Shown here piece by piece: positions 36,326 through 45,675 of a stretch of 64,000 nucleotides of DNA. The stretch spans positions 992,001 through 1,056,000 of the forward strand of contig NZ_QWGA01000003.1 of NCBI RefSeq assembly GCF_003576245.1, written 5' to 3'. The translations under genes were made by a program, and so were the position numbers. Every line of letters starts with the position of its first letter. The stretch's first letter is position 1. The stretch comes from Henriciella algicola. GTDB lineage: Bacteria > Pseudomonadota > Alphaproteobacteria > Caulobacterales > Hyphomonadaceae. The notes below the pieces were generated by a model. The model worked only from the letters and a program-made list of their open reading frames with translations, made no database searches and had not been told where the DNA came from.

Positions 36326-37912
36326 CTAGTGCCTGAAGTGGCGCATGCCGGTGAAGACCATGGCGAGGCCGGCCTCGTCGGCTGCCTTGATCACATCCTC
36401 ATCGCGGATAGACCCGCCCGGCTGAATGACCGCCGTCGCACCGGCTTCAGCGGCCTGAAGCAGACCATCCGGGAATGGAAAGAACGCATCTGACGCGGCC
36501 ACACAGCCGCGCGTCTTTGGCGCGTCCCAGCCGGCTACTTCGGCGGCGTCCACCGCCTTGCGGGCAGCGATGCGCGCTGAATCGATCCGGCTCATCTGGC
36601 CTGCGCCAATCCCGACCGTGGCCCCATTCTTCACATAGACAATGGTGTTGGACTTCACATGCTTGGCGACGCGCCAGGCAAACAGCATGTCCTCGAGCTC
36701 TTCCTCGCTCGGCGCCTTCGACGTGACAACGCGAAGGTCATCCTTCGACACGCGGCCGAAGTCTCGGTCCTGAACCAGAAGGCCGCCCGCCACGCTTTTC
36801 ACGACACGCCCGCGCGCCAGTGGGTCAGGCACACCGCTGGTCAGCAGCAGGCGAAGGTTCTTCTTCTTCTCGAAAACAGACAGCGCGCCCTGATCAGCGC
36901 CCGGCGCGATGACGACTTCGGTAAAGATCTTCGTGATCTCTTCTGCCGTTTCCTCGTCGAGCAGACGGTTCAGCGCGACGATACCGCCAAAAGCAGACGT
37001 CGAGTCGCATTCCAGCGCCGCCTTGTAAGCGGCGAGCGCGGTGTCGCCCGTCGCAACGCCGCAAGGGTTCGCATGCTTGATGATCGCAACGGCCGGGCGT
37101 TCATCGCCCAGCTCACCGATCAGCTCGAACGCCGCGTCGGTGTCGTTGATGTTATTGTAGGAGAGCTCCTTGCCCTGCACCTGGCGTGCATTGGCAACGC
37201 CCGGGCGCTTGTCGCCCGTGACGTAAAAAGCTGCCGACTGGTGCGGGTTTTCGCCATAACGAAGCTCTTGCGCCAGCTTGCCGCCAAAGCCTGCCCAATC
37301 CGGCGTCGCATCGTTGAGCTGATCGGCATACCAGCCGGAAATCGCCGCATCATAGGCCGCTGTGCGCGCATAGGTCTTTGCCGCAAGGCGGATGCTGAGG
37401 TCACGGCTCACCTGGCCATCATTCGCATCCATTTCCGCCAGCGCGCGCGCCACATCGCCCGCATCGGTACAGACAGCGACCGACTCGCCATTCTTGGCCG
37501 CCGCGCGCAGCATCGCAGGCCCACCAATGTCGATGTTCTCGATACAGGTGTCGAAGTCGGCATTGGATGCGACGGTCGCCTCGAACGGATAGAGGTTGAT
37601 GTAAACGAGATCGATGGCTTCGATGCCGTGACGTTTGGCGTCTTCGCGGTGACTTTCAAGGTCGCGGCGGTAAAGCAGGCCGCCATGCACAGCCGGGTGA
37701 AGCGTCTTGACCCGGCCATCCATCATCTCCGGAAAGCCCGTGAGATCTGCGACATCCACAACCTCGAGACCTGCCTCCTTGAGAGCGCGGGCCGTGCCGC
37801 CCGTCGAGACCAGCTCGACACCATGAGAGGCGAGCCTCTGACCATGTTCGACTAGCCCGGCCTTGTCAGAAACCGACAAGAGGGCACGGCGGACCTTGAA
37901 ACGCTCAGTCAT
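36326..37912 (-). CDS. purH: Bifunctional AICAR transformylase/IMP cyclohydrolase
   Basis: A 528-residue enzyme for the last two steps of IMP synthesis. The N-terminal MGS-like cyclohydrolase domain begins [21 protein letters not shown] and has STGGTARAL; the AICAR transformylase domain includes [24 protein letters not shown] and [11 protein letters not shown]. The start at 37912 (MTERFK) gives a near-E. coli length; an ATG at 37930 is equally open, and neither has a strong SD. It is coupled to ybgC (4-base gap) and follows the FlaA1-type gene by 81 bases. Confidence 0.97.
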   Translation of the reverse strand: MTERFKVRRALLSVSDKAGLVEHGQRLASHGVELVSTGGTARALKEAGLEVVDVADLTGFPEMMDGRVKTLHPAVHGGLLYRRDLESHREDAKRHGIEAIDLVYINLYPFEATVASNADFDTCIENIDIGGPAMLRAAAKNGESVAVCTDAGDVARALAEMDANDGQVSRDLSIRLAAKTYARTAAYDAAISGWYADQLNDATPDWAGFGGKLAQELRYGENPHQSAAFYVTGDKRPGVANARQVQGKELSYNNINDTDAAFELIGELGDERPAVAIIKHANPCGVATGDTALAAYKAALECDSTSAFGGIVALNRLLDEETAEEITKIFTEVVIAPGADQGALSVFEKKKNLRLLLTSGVPDPLARGRVVKSVAGGLLVQDRDFGRVSKDDLRVVTSKAPSEEELEDMLFAWRVAKHVKSNTIVYVKNGATVGIGAGQMSRIDSARIAARKAVDAAEVAGWDAPKTRGCVAASDAFFPFPDGLLQAAEAGATAVIQPGGSIRDEDVIKAADEAGLAMVFTGMRHFRH

Positions 37913-37993
37913 GGGCTCGGCGACTTTCATTCTTCTGGAAACCGGCGCCAGTGGGTAGCACCGCAATCCATCAGGTCAACCGTGTGTCGCCGC

Positions 37994-39877
37994 TTACTCC
38001 GCTGCCCGGCGCGGACGGTACTCTGGCACCAGCTCCGCAAGCATCCTGATGGCCTCGTCGCGGCGGCGATGACGGGCATGATCGAGCAGCTCATCGAGCT
38101 TCTCATCGAAGTCGTTTGCGACAACCTGCTTGGAGGCAACCTTGTAGATGCCCTCAATGCCGATCACGTTCACCTCTTCATGATTATAGGTGAGCTTCTC
38201 GTGCATCTTCTCGCCGGGGCGAAGGCCCGTCGTGCGGATCTCGATGTCCTGCCCCGGCACGAGGCCTTTCAGGCGGATCATCGCTTCGGCCAGTGCCTTG
38301 ATGCGCACCGGCTCACCCATATCGAGCACGTAAAGCGATGCCGATCCCGGGCTGCCATTATGCGTCGCCGATTGCAGGACGAGCGCGGAAGCCTCTTCAA
38401 CGGTCATGAAGTAACGGGTGACTTCCGGATGGGTCAGCGTCACCGGGCCGCCCTTGGCGATCTGGCGCTCAAACAGCGGCACGACAGACCCGGATGAGCC
38501 AAGCACATTGCCAAAACGAACCATGGACACGGAGAAGTTCGAGGAGACTGCCTGCCGCGTCACGGTGAGCTCTGCGAGCCGCTTCGTCGCCCCCATCACA
38601 TTGTCAGGATGCACCGCCTTGTCGGTCGACACGAAGACGAACTTCTGGACCGACGAGGTCTGCGCAGCCTTCGCCGTGGTCAGCGCACCGCCCACATTGG
38701 TCAGGATCGCCTCGCAGACATTCTGCTCCATCAGCGGCACGTGCTTCAGAGCGGCCGCATGGATGATGATGTCTGGCTCGAACTGCTCAATAGCGCGCGT
38801 GACCCGGGCAGCGTCCCGCACATCGCCAAGCTCGGAATTGATCGCCAGGTTGGGGAATTGCTCGCGCAGCGAAAGATCGGCCTCATAGAGATTGTATTCA
38901 GAGGAATCGAACAGGGTCAGTGATTGCGGGTTCATGCTCGCGCACTGGCGCGCAAGCTCGGACCCGATCGTGCCGCCGCCACCGGTCACGAACACACGCA
39001 TGCCTTCGATCATGTCAGCTACGGGCTCGATATCGAGCTGGCGTTCGCGGCGGCGCAGAAGGTCCGCCGGACGCACCGGCAACATCGAGGCTGATGTCTG
39101 ATCTGCTGCCGCCCCAAGCGACATGACTTCCGTCTTGCGACTGGCCGCCACTTCCAGCACCTGCGTCATGTAATGACGCTCGCGCGCGATGCCTGCCACC
39201 GCCACGAGCGGTGTCTTCTCATAGCGAAGGGTCAGAAGGTCGAGCACCTTGCTGAGATCTTCTAGCCCACCAAGCACAGGGATACCGCGGATCTTCCGGC
39301 CAAACTCGGCGCCTTCCGGCTCCAGCAGGCCTAGAATGCGGACCTTCGCGCCCTTCTCATCCTTGCCCATGAGCGAGTCGATGCGCGCAGCTTCTTCCGA
39401 TTGCGCAATGAGAAGCACCATCGGCGCATCCGGGCGCGCGCGAGAGAAAAAGATCTGGAGCGGTCGCTGCGTCGAGCGCCAAAGCGCGACCATCCGGCCT
39501 GAAAATATGATGCCAAGCCAGATCACGACGGCAATGACGATCGCCGTGCGCGGTACGCCAACCAGCCTGTTCCAGAGGAAAACAAGCGGCAGGAAGAACA
39601 GAGTCGCAAGGCCAACAGCCTGAACAATGCGAACCGCGTCCCGCCAGCCGGAATGGCGCCAGACCTGCTTGTGCACGCCCAGCATATAGAATGAGACAAA
39701 GCCGACGCCGGCGAAGATGGCCGTCGTGACGATGCCGCCGAAGAAGCTGTCAGGCGGCGCGCCGCCCGTCATCAGCCAGCGCGTGACCAGCGCAACCGCC
39801 ATCGCCACCGCAGCTGCTGCGGTGTCGAAGCCAAGCGTAATCGCCATGGCTCTTCGGGCTTCGTCGCGTGGCGTCAC
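37994..39877 (-). CDS. FlaA1/WbpM-type UDP-sugar 4,6-dehydratase, polysaccharide biosynthesis
   Basis: A 627-residue membrane enzyme with four N-terminal transmembrane helices (about residues 10-130), a CoA-binding-like Rossmann domain, then the CapD/FlaA1 domain from about residue 295 (VFVTGGGGTIGSELAR). The dehydratase signature reads STDKAVHPDNVMGATKR, with M-x3-K in place of Y-x3-K as in inverting and membrane 4,6-dehydratases. These act on UDP-GlcNAc to make precursors of amino-sugar glycans for capsule, O-antigen or holdfast. GTG at 39877 overlaps the heparinase stop (GTGA), and GGAAGAGG lies upstream. Confidence 0.93.
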   Translation of the reverse strand: MTPRDEARRAMAITLGFDTAAAAVAMAVALVTRWLMTGGAPPDSFFGGIVTTAIFAGVGFVSFYMLGVHKQVWRHSGWRDAVRIVQAVGLATLFFLPLVFLWNRLVGVPRTAIVIAVVIWLGIIFSGRMVALWRSTQRPLQIFFSRARPDAPMVLLIAQSEEAARIDSLMGKDEKGAKVRILGLLEPEGAEFGRKIRGIPVLGGLEDLSKVLDLLTLRYEKTPLVAVAGIARERHYMTQVLEVAASRKTEVMSLGAAADQTSASMLPVRPADLLRRRERQLDIEPVADMIEGMRVFVTGGGGTIGSELARQCASMNPQSLTLFDSSEYNLYEADLSLREQFPNLAINSELGDVRDAARVTRAIEQFEPDIIIHAAALKHVPLMEQNVCEAILTNVGGALTTAKAAQTSSVQKFVFVSTDKAVHPDNVMGATKRLAELTVTRQAVSSNFSVSMVRFGNVLGSSGSVVPLFERQIAKGGPVTLTHPEVTRYFMTVEEASALVLQSATHNGSPGSASLYVLDMGEPVRIKALAEAMIRLKGLVPGQDIEIRTTGLRPGEKMHEKLTYNHEEVNVIGIEGIYKVASKQVVANDFDEKLDELLDHARHRRRDEAIRMLAELVPEYRPRRAAE

Positions 39878-41604
39878 TCTGCCTCTTCCTTCAAGAACGC
39901 CCACCTAAGGCAATTTGGCGGCGTAGAGCCATCACTATTCGGGTCAGCGCGCCCAGAAAGCACGATCTGCCTGCTTTTCTCTACCACGCCTCGGCTGAGA
40001 TAGACGGTCTTTTCAAGTTTCGCACCAGAATGGCTCGTCTTGAAATGCCAGATATCGCCAGAATCAGTGCGCAGCCGGATGTAGCTGTCTTTCATCGTGG
40101 CCGAAACCGTCGGGTGTAGATGGAAGCGCACAGCGAAGGGTATCGGCTTTTCCAGCTTGCCCGGACCCTGTGACAGCGGGCGCGCAAGCGAATCTTCCCC
40201 GGTCAGGCGGCTGCCATCTGACGACATGAAAAGCCTGCGGCGGTGAAGCAGCCCGAACAGGCGCTTATAGCCGCCATGCTGTGCATCCAGCCAGATTTCC
40301 TCATTCTCTTCCATACGCTTCGCGAAGATGCCTTCGGGTCCCTCGGGGAATGTCAGGCCAGTTTCTTCATTGCGCTGGAAGGGAGCGGAGTCTTCGGTCG
40401 CCAGAACCAGTGTCGAGTGGGCGCCCGTGCGCCGGACCGCTGCGCGCCAGTCAATGTCTGCTTCAGGGCTGAATCCGCATGAGGTCACCAGCCGCGATTC
40501 ACCGTCCTGAAACTCAAAGGTCAGCGCGCCAGCATGGGCACCATCACCGAAAGGCTGGGCGGGCGCTTCGCCTGCATCCAGGATGAGGCACGTCCCAGCC
40601 TTGAGGATTTTGTGAAAGCCGGACTTTGGCGCGACCATAAAACCGCGCGGTTTGCTCTTCATGCGCCCCAGAACCGCATCGACGATCTGCGGCAGGCTCT
40701 CATCGCTGTCATTGAAGGGCGGCAGCGCGCCGTCGCCGCTGCGGAAGAAAGCGACCATGCCGCCCAGCCGCTCAATCCACTTCGTCATGAAATCCGGAAC
40801 GGGCCGGCCGGCCTTCTCAAACGCATCCGCCAGAACGCAGAGGTCCAGCATTGTCCGCAGGCCGCGCGCAGGGGCCCGTGTGACATGCCCACCATCCGGC
40901 AGGATCTGCGCTGTGCACTCGCTCTCCAGCAGCTCAAGCGCCTCATCGAGGCCCTCGCCTTCCTTGAGGCAGAGGCTTTCGAGCACCATGACGCAGGCCA
41001 CACGCCAGCGCGCGATGAAGTCGACACAGTCCGGCTGCAGCGCCTCGATATGGCGCAGATGACGCGCCAGCGTCTCAAGCCGCCGCTCAATCTCGGCAGG
41101 CTCGCCGCGCGTGAACAGCATGGAGCCGCACAGCATCCAGTTCCAGACGCGGTCGCCCGCGCAACCGATCCGCCAGGCAAATCCGTTGAAGCGTCCGAAA
41201 TTGGCCATCCAGTCATCGACAAGATAGCAGGCCCGCTCAGCCCCCGCCTCGCCCTGGGCGAACACATCGGCCAGCCAGTCAAAGCGATGAACCCTGTCGG
41301 CAAAATGGCGTGATGGCAGCGGCGCCGTCCAAGGCGGCAGCCCCTCATTCATCTCGATCTTGTCCGCGCCGATTCGCCAGACATCCTTCATCAGGCTTTC
41401 GCCGCGCATATGGTCAGGCGGCGCAATCGGGTCGGGATAGATGGAAAAGCCGTCTGGCGTGGCACCGGAAATCTTCAGCCGGTGAATGGGAGAGGCGGCA
41501 ATGTCCTGTCCGCTGATCCCAGCGAGACGCATCCACAGATCCGCATCCTCCTCGGGAGTGCGGCGTGGGGGTGGGGTCGATTTGGCGTACTCCACTGCGG
41601 TCAC
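39874..41604 (-). CDS. Heparinase II/III family protein
   Basis: A roughly 576-residue protein with a helical N-terminal domain (LWMRLAGISG; WMANFGRFNGFAWRIGC) and a C-terminal heparinase II/III-like beta domain (THSTLVLATED near residue 400 and HLHPTVSATMKDSYIRL). This family occurs next to purH and rsmB across alphaproteobacteria and is proposed to degrade or trim acidic polysaccharide, but the substrate is unproven. No signal peptide is seen. The start is uncertain; GTG at 41604 (VTAVEY) with AGGCGA was used, GTG 41595 is an alternative. Confidence 0.85.
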   Translation of the reverse strand: MTAVEYAKSTPPPRRTPEEDADLWMRLAGISGQDIAASPIHRLKISGATPDGFSIYPDPIAPPDHMRGESLMKDVWRIGADKIEMNEGLPPWTAPLPSRHFADRVHRFDWLADVFAQGEAGAERACYLVDDWMANFGRFNGFAWRIGCAGDRVWNWMLCGSMLFTRGEPAEIERRLETLARHLRHIEALQPDCVDFIARWRVACVMVLESLCLKEGEGLDEALELLESECTAQILPDGGHVTRAPARGLRTMLDLCVLADAFEKAGRPVPDFMTKWIERLGGMVAFFRSGDGALPPFNDSDESLPQIVDAVLGRMKSKPRGFMVAPKSGFHKILKAGTCLILDAGEAPAQPFGDGAHAGALTFEFQDGESRLVTSCGFSPEADIDWRAAVRRTGAHSTLVLATEDSAPFQRNEETGLTFPEGPEGIFAKRMEENEEIWLDAQHGGYKRLFGLLHRRRLFMSSDGSRLTGEDSLARPLSQGPGKLEKPIPFAVRFHLHPTVSATMKDSYIRLRTDSGDIWHFKTSHSGAKLEKTVYLSRGVVEKSRQIVLSGRADPNSDGSTPPNCLRWAFLKEEAE

Positions 41605-41623
41605 TCGCCTGGTGCTTATAGCT

Positions 41624-42292
41624 CTACTGGCCGTCTTCTCCACGAAGCGCGGCGATGTTGCGAGCATAAGCATCCGCACCCCCCTTGAACACAGCCGATC
41701 CTGCGACGATCGCTGTCACCCCAGCCTCGATTGCACGAGGCGCCGTTTCCGGAGTCAATCCGCCATCGACCTCAAGAATGATGTCGCGTCCACAGGCATC
41801 GATCTTCCTACGGAATGACTCAATCTTTCTGAGCTGGCTGTCAATGAAACTCTGGCCACCAAAGCCCGGATTCACTGACATGACGAGGATGAGGTCGATA
41901 TCATCGATGATCGGATCGACCACTTCGGCCGGGGTGCCAGGGTTGATTGCAACGCCCGGACGCATGCCGGCCGCGCGGATCGACTGGAGCGTGCGGTGAA
42001 TATGCGGTCCGGCTTCTGGATGCACGGTCAGTATATCTGCGCCAGCATCGGCAAAGTCCTGAATGTAAGGGTCAACAGGTGCGATCATCAGGTGAACGTC
42101 GAACGGCTTGTCTGTGTGCGGACGCAGCTTCTTGATCACCGGCGCGCCGAAAGTGAGGTTCGGCACGAAATGCCCATCCATCACATCGACATGGATCATG
42201 TCGGCGCCAGCGGTATCGATGGCGCGAATTTCTTCGCCCAGACAGGCGAAATCTGCAGACAGTATCGAGGGGGAGATCATGACGCGTGACAT
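41624..42292 (-). CDS. rpe: Ribulose-phosphate 3-epimerase
   Basis: A 222-residue TIM-barrel enzyme interconverting ribulose-5-phosphate and xylulose-5-phosphate in the pentose phosphate pathway and Calvin cycle. It shows [15 protein letters not shown], the metal-site [34 protein letters not shown] and [11 protein letters not shown]. The start at 42292 is the usual N-terminus; ATG 42280 is possible. It lies 19 bases upstream of the heparinase gene. Confidence 0.97.
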   Translation of the reverse strand: MSRVMISPSILSADFACLGEEIRAIDTAGADMIHVDVMDGHFVPNLTFGAPVIKKLRPHTDKPFDVHLMIAPVDPYIQDFADAGADILTVHPEAGPHIHRTLQSIRAAGMRPGVAINPGTPAEVVDPIIDDIDLILVMSVNPGFGGQSFIDSQLRKIESFRRKIDACGRDIILEVDGGLTPETAPRAIEAGVTAIVAGSAVFKGGADAYARNIAALRGEDGQ

Positions 42293-42313
42293 GGCACGCT
42301 GGGTAAGGCGAAA

Positions 42314-42340
42314 CCGCCGCAAGCACAAGGCTCACGGCGG
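42314..42340 (-). terminator. Candidate terminator after the glycine-zipper lipoprotein
   Basis: On the minus strand an 11-bp stem with two G-T wobbles (42340-42330 with 42324-42314, loop of 5) is followed by TTTCG. It sits between the lipoprotein gene and rpe and would be a moderate terminator. Confidence 0.5.
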
Positions 42341-42388
42341 CATCGATGCTTCAGTTTCAGCAGGCCCGAGACCCGGCCCGGCAAAGAT

Positions 42389-42895
42389 CTAGTAGCGTGA
42401 GTAGCCCTGCGCTGGCGACACCGTGGTGCGGCCACCTGCATAGGTCACGTTCACGCGCTGGCCCGGATACATCGCGATGTCCGCGCCCTGCACGACTTCA
42501 ACCGTGCGGCCGCTATCGAGCTGCACCGTATAGGCAAAGCCGCGGCGGGTGTTCATACCCTTGCCAAGCTCATTACCCGCCAGGCCGCCAAGGACTGCAC
42601 CGCCAACGGCACCAGCCGTCTGTGCTTTGTCACCGCCGCCAAGCTCAGAACCCGCAAGACCGCCGAGCACCGCGCCAGTCGCTGCGCCAAGAATGTTGTT
42701 GTCCGGCCGGATCGTGACTTCGCGCACATCGCTGATCGTGCCAAGCTCGACCTGCGAGGCATAGCCAACATCATTCGGGCTCACTGTGTTTGCGCCATAG
42801 GTGCTCGCACAACCAGCCAGCGTGAGAGTAAGGGCCGCGAACGCGCCTGCCATCAGACGGCTAGGCTTGGCGACTTGAGAGACGTTTGTATTCAT
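42389..42895 (-). CDS. Outer-membrane lipoprotein with glycine-zipper domain
   Basis: A 168-residue lipoprotein related to the rickettsial 17-kDa antigen/SlyB-type family. The lipobox LTLAGC places the lipidated cysteine near residue 28. The middle carries two glycine-zipper repeats, AATGAVLGGLAGSELGGG and AGAVGGAVLGGLAGNELGKG, and the C-terminal part is a small beta domain (RVNVTYAGGRTTVSPAQGY). Such proteins are outer-membrane or envelope-stability factors. The start at 42895 has AAGGA upstream. Followed by a hairpin (42984-43000 region lies upstream of it, between it and rsmB). Confidence 0.88.
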   Translation of the reverse strand: MNTNVSQVAKPSRLMAGAFAALTLTLAGCASTYGANTVSPNDVGYASQVELGTISDVREVTIRPDNNILGAATGAVLGGLAGSELGGGDKAQTAGAVGGAVLGGLAGNELGKGMNTRRGFAYTVQLDSGRTVEVVQGADIAMYPGQRVNVTYAGGRTTVSPAQGYSRY

Positions 42896-43011
42896 TATCC
42901 GGATCCTTTGACTACGGGACAGGACAAAGTATCCGCCCCGCACGCTGAACGGAATATGAATTCTGGGCGGCAAGAATAAGGCAGCCGAATACTTTTCGGC
43001 GACTGATAAAC

Positions 43012-44295
43012 TCAGGCCTTCCTGCGAAGTCTCGAGATGAAGAAGGCGTCGTGCGCGAAATCGCCCAGCGGCAAGGTGAGCAGGTCGCCTGCCCCTGTCA
43101 GTGCGCTCGCGAAAGGCCCGGCTTCCTCGGCGCTGATCGGCGCGCGCTCCAGCTCCGTATCCTTCAGCGCGGCCGCCACAACATCAGCCCCTTCACGCTT
43201 CAGCGGCGTGCAGACGCAATAGACGATGGTGCCGCCCGGCTTCACCAGACCCGCCGCTGCCTTCAGGAGGCGTAGTTGTACTTCAGGGAAGCGCGCAATG
43301 TCGTCAGGCCCCTTGATCCACGCCCCTTCCGGGTGACGCCGCAGCGTTCCGAAAGCCGAACACGGCGCATCCAGCAGCACGGCGTCTGCCTGCTCGCCCG
43401 GCGACCATGTCTCGGCATTCGCCGCGACAATCTCCACGCCGTCCTGAAGCCCGGTACGCTCAAGGTTCTCTTCGACCCGCTGCAGACGCGTTTTCGACCG
43501 GTCGACCGCCACCGTCTTCGCGCCCATGGCCGCGATCTGCATCGTCTTGCCACCCGGCGCCGCGCACAGGTCAAACACGGTCTGGCCCGGCTCTATGCCC
43601 AGAAGCTGCGCCGGGATCGCGGCCGCTGCATCCTGAACCCACCAGTCGCCCGCGCGGTAGCCTTCAACACCCGCCACATCACCAGAGGCAACCCGCAGGC
43701 TGCCAAGCCCGACGCGCTTCGCGCCTATCCGCTTGGCAAGGTCTTCGGCAAAGCCTTCATCACGGACGGTAAGGTCCAGATCCGGCTCTTCCATCTGCAG
43801 GCGGGCCAGCGCCGATGCGCCCTCCACACCCAGCGACGTCATCAGCTCTACAGTCAGCCAGTCCGGCCAGACAGATGTCACCGGCGCCGCATCGAAAGCG
43901 GTCCGGTCATTCACCGCCTTGCGCAGCACCGCGTTCAGAAACCCCGAAGCAGAGCGGGCCCGCGCCCAATGCTTGGCCGCGTTCACCGTCTCGCTCACCA
44001 CTGCATGCGCCGGCGTATCAAGGATCCAGCTTTGCGCCGCCCCAATCCGCAGCAGCGCCCGCGCCGGCGGTACGGCCGTCTCGATTGGGCGGTTGAGGAA
44101 AGGCGCAAGCCCCTTGTCGATACGGCCCAGCTGGCGCAGCGCGGCGCTCGCCATGGCGCGCGCAAAGCCCCGGTCCGGGCCGGTCAGCGCGCCATACGTC
44201 TCCGAAAGCTCCATCGCCTCATCCAGCGTGCGGCGATTGTCGAGGGTTTCAATGAGGAGATCGGCGGCAGCTTGTCTTGACTTGGATGCGCTCAT
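43012..44295 (-). CDS. rsmB: 16S rRNA m5C967 methyltransferase
   Basis: A 427-residue RsmB-like enzyme. The N-terminal NusB-like domain (about residues 1-135) precedes the SAM-dependent domain with [18 protein letters not shown], the catalytic cysteine region [15 protein letters not shown], and [11 protein letters not shown] in place of the usual YSTCS. The start at 44295 overlaps the htpX stop (ATGA). The pair htpX-rsmB is conserved in alphaproteobacteria. Confidence 0.95.
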   Translation of the reverse strand: MSASKSRQAAADLLIETLDNRRTLDEAMELSETYGALTGPDRGFARAMASAALRQLGRIDKGLAPFLNRPIETAVPPARALLRIGAAQSWILDTPAHAVVSETVNAAKHWARARSASGFLNAVLRKAVNDRTAFDAAPVTSVWPDWLTVELMTSLGVEGASALARLQMEEPDLDLTVRDEGFAEDLAKRIGAKRVGLGSLRVASGDVAGVEGYRAGDWWVQDAAAAIPAQLLGIEPGQTVFDLCAAPGGKTMQIAAMGAKTVAVDRSKTRLQRVEENLERTGLQDGVEIVAANAETWSPGEQADAVLLDAPCSAFGTLRRHPEGAWIKGPDDIARFPEVQLRLLKAAAGLVKPGGTIVYCVCTPLKREGADVVAAALKDTELERAPISAEEAGPFASALTGAGDLLTLPLGDFAHDAFFISRLRRKA

Positions 44296-45200
44296 CCCCA
44301 CGGCCCACGGGCTGTGACCGTTTCGGGATAGAGCCGCTCAGGCGGCGCCACATTCATTTCCATGGCGAGCTTGTGCAGCGCCTCGACACGGTTGGCGGTA
44401 GAAGGATGGGTCGAAAACAGATTGTCACCTTTACGCCCGGCAAGCGGGTTCATGATGTAGACGTGCGCCATGGCCGGATTGGCTTCGGCGCGTTGATTGA
44501 GATTGGAACGTGCGCCCCTGTCTATCTTTTCGAGCGCCGAGGCAAGCCAGTAAGGGTTGCCGCAGATTTCTGCGCCCCGCTTGTCGGCTTCATATTCACG
44601 CGAGCGACTGATCGCCATCTGGACGAGGCCCGCCGCCATCGGCGCAAAGATCATGATGGCAAGCGAGGTGAAGATCCCGCCGCGTGAGCGGTCACCGAAA
44701 AAGATCGCGAAATTGGCCAGCATGCCGATGGCACCTGCCAGCGTCGCCGTCACCGTCATGGTCAGCGTGTCGCGGTGCGCCACATGGGCCAGCTCATGCG
44801 CCATGACGCCGGATACTTCCTCACGCGTCAGCGTATTGAGAAGCCCTGTCGTCGCACAGACGGCCGCATTCTTCGGGTTACGGCCCGTCGCAAACGCGTT
44901 CGGCTGCGGCGTGTCGATAATATAGATGCGCGGCGCAGGCAGACCTGCATGGGCGGCGAGCGCCCGCGTATCGTTGGCGAACGTCCTGAAGATCGGGGAG
45001 CGCTCATCTGGCGAGACTTCGCGCGCGCCCTGCATGCGCAGCACGATCTTATCGGCATTCCACCAGGAATAAACATTGAGCAGGAGCGCGACCGCAAAAG
45101 CGATCGCCATACCGACAACGCCGCCCACCAGATATCCGACAGCCATGAACAGGGCTGTCATCGCAGCCAGCAAGACAAAAGTCTTCATTGTTCCCGCCAT
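44292..45200 (-). CDS. htpX: Membrane zinc metalloprotease HtpX
   Basis: A 302-residue M48B protease. Two N-terminal transmembrane helices (about residues 5-45) precede the zinc motif [12 protein letters not shown] (about 134-145); a second pair of helices follows ([35 protein letters not shown]), then the third ligand region [12 protein letters not shown]. It degrades misfolded membrane proteins with FtsH. AAGGAG precedes the ATG. A heat-shock-like promoter may lie in the leader (CCATAT about 45 bases upstream). Confidence 0.97.
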   Translation of the reverse strand: MAGTMKTFVLLAAMTALFMAVGYLVGGVVGMAIAFAVALLLNVYSWWNADKIVLRMQGAREVSPDERSPIFRTFANDTRALAAHAGLPAPRIYIIDTPQPNAFATGRNPKNAAVCATTGLLNTLTREEVSGVMAHELAHVAHRDTLTMTVTATLAGAIGMLANFAIFFGDRSRGGIFTSLAIMIFAPMAAGLVQMAISRSREYEADKRGAEICGNPYWLASALEKIDRGARSNLNQRAEANPAMAHVYIMNPLAGRKGDNLFSTHPSTANRVEALHKLAMEMNVAPPERLYPETVTARGPWG

Positions 45201-45309
45201 CGGGCGCTCCTTGATGCTGAGGGCAGACGTTTTAATATTTTGCGTTGATCTATATGGAAAGCGTTAACACGCCTGAGAAGCGTATCGCCGCAAGCATGAC
45301 AATATTCTA

Positions 45310-45495
45310 ATGAAAAAGCCCCTTCCCCCCGAAGCTCAACGCGCCCTCGACGAAGCAAAAGCGCGCCGTGAGGCTCAGCTAGAGCATGAAAAGGCGCTCG
45401 AAGCTGAGCGCGAAAAGGAAACCGGCGGCCCCCGTCACCGCGAACCCACGCGTTTTGGCGACTGGGAACGCAAGGGCATTACTTACGACTTCTAG
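45310..45495 (+). CDS. DUF1674 / succinate dehydrogenase assembly factor 4-like protein
   Basis: A 61-residue protein ending GPRHREPTRFGDWERKGITYDF, the DUF1674 signature shared with SdhAF4/Sdh8 of mitochondria, which protects flavinylated SdhA during complex II assembly. The N-terminal half is charged and helical. It is divergent from htpX, as in many alphaproteobacteria. No strong SD is visible upstream of the ATG at 45310. The function here is inferred from the family. Confidence 0.9.
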   Translation: MKKPLPPEAQRALDEAKARREAQLEHEKALEAEREKETGGPRHREPTRFGDWERKGITYDF

Positions 45496-45675
45496 GACTG
45501 CTGCCTGTCGTCAGCCTGCATTCTTTAGAGTTCTGCACGTCGCACGCGAGCGCCGTTCCCCTCTCCGGTTAAGCCGTTTGCTTCGCCCCTCCTGATCACG
45601 TTTACTGGTCGTTGGCCCTGCATTTGCTGCAGGACACAGTAGATCGACCGGACTTTCGCTCAGGAGGCGAATACT

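Noticed and set aside
36659-37855. 398-codon open frame antisense to purH
   Set aside because: Codon-bias shadow; purH is intact and no SD or motif supports the antisense frame.
42984-43000. Short hairpin GCCGAA/TTCGGC after rsmB
   Set aside because: Only 6 bp with a poor T-run, too weak to call a terminator.
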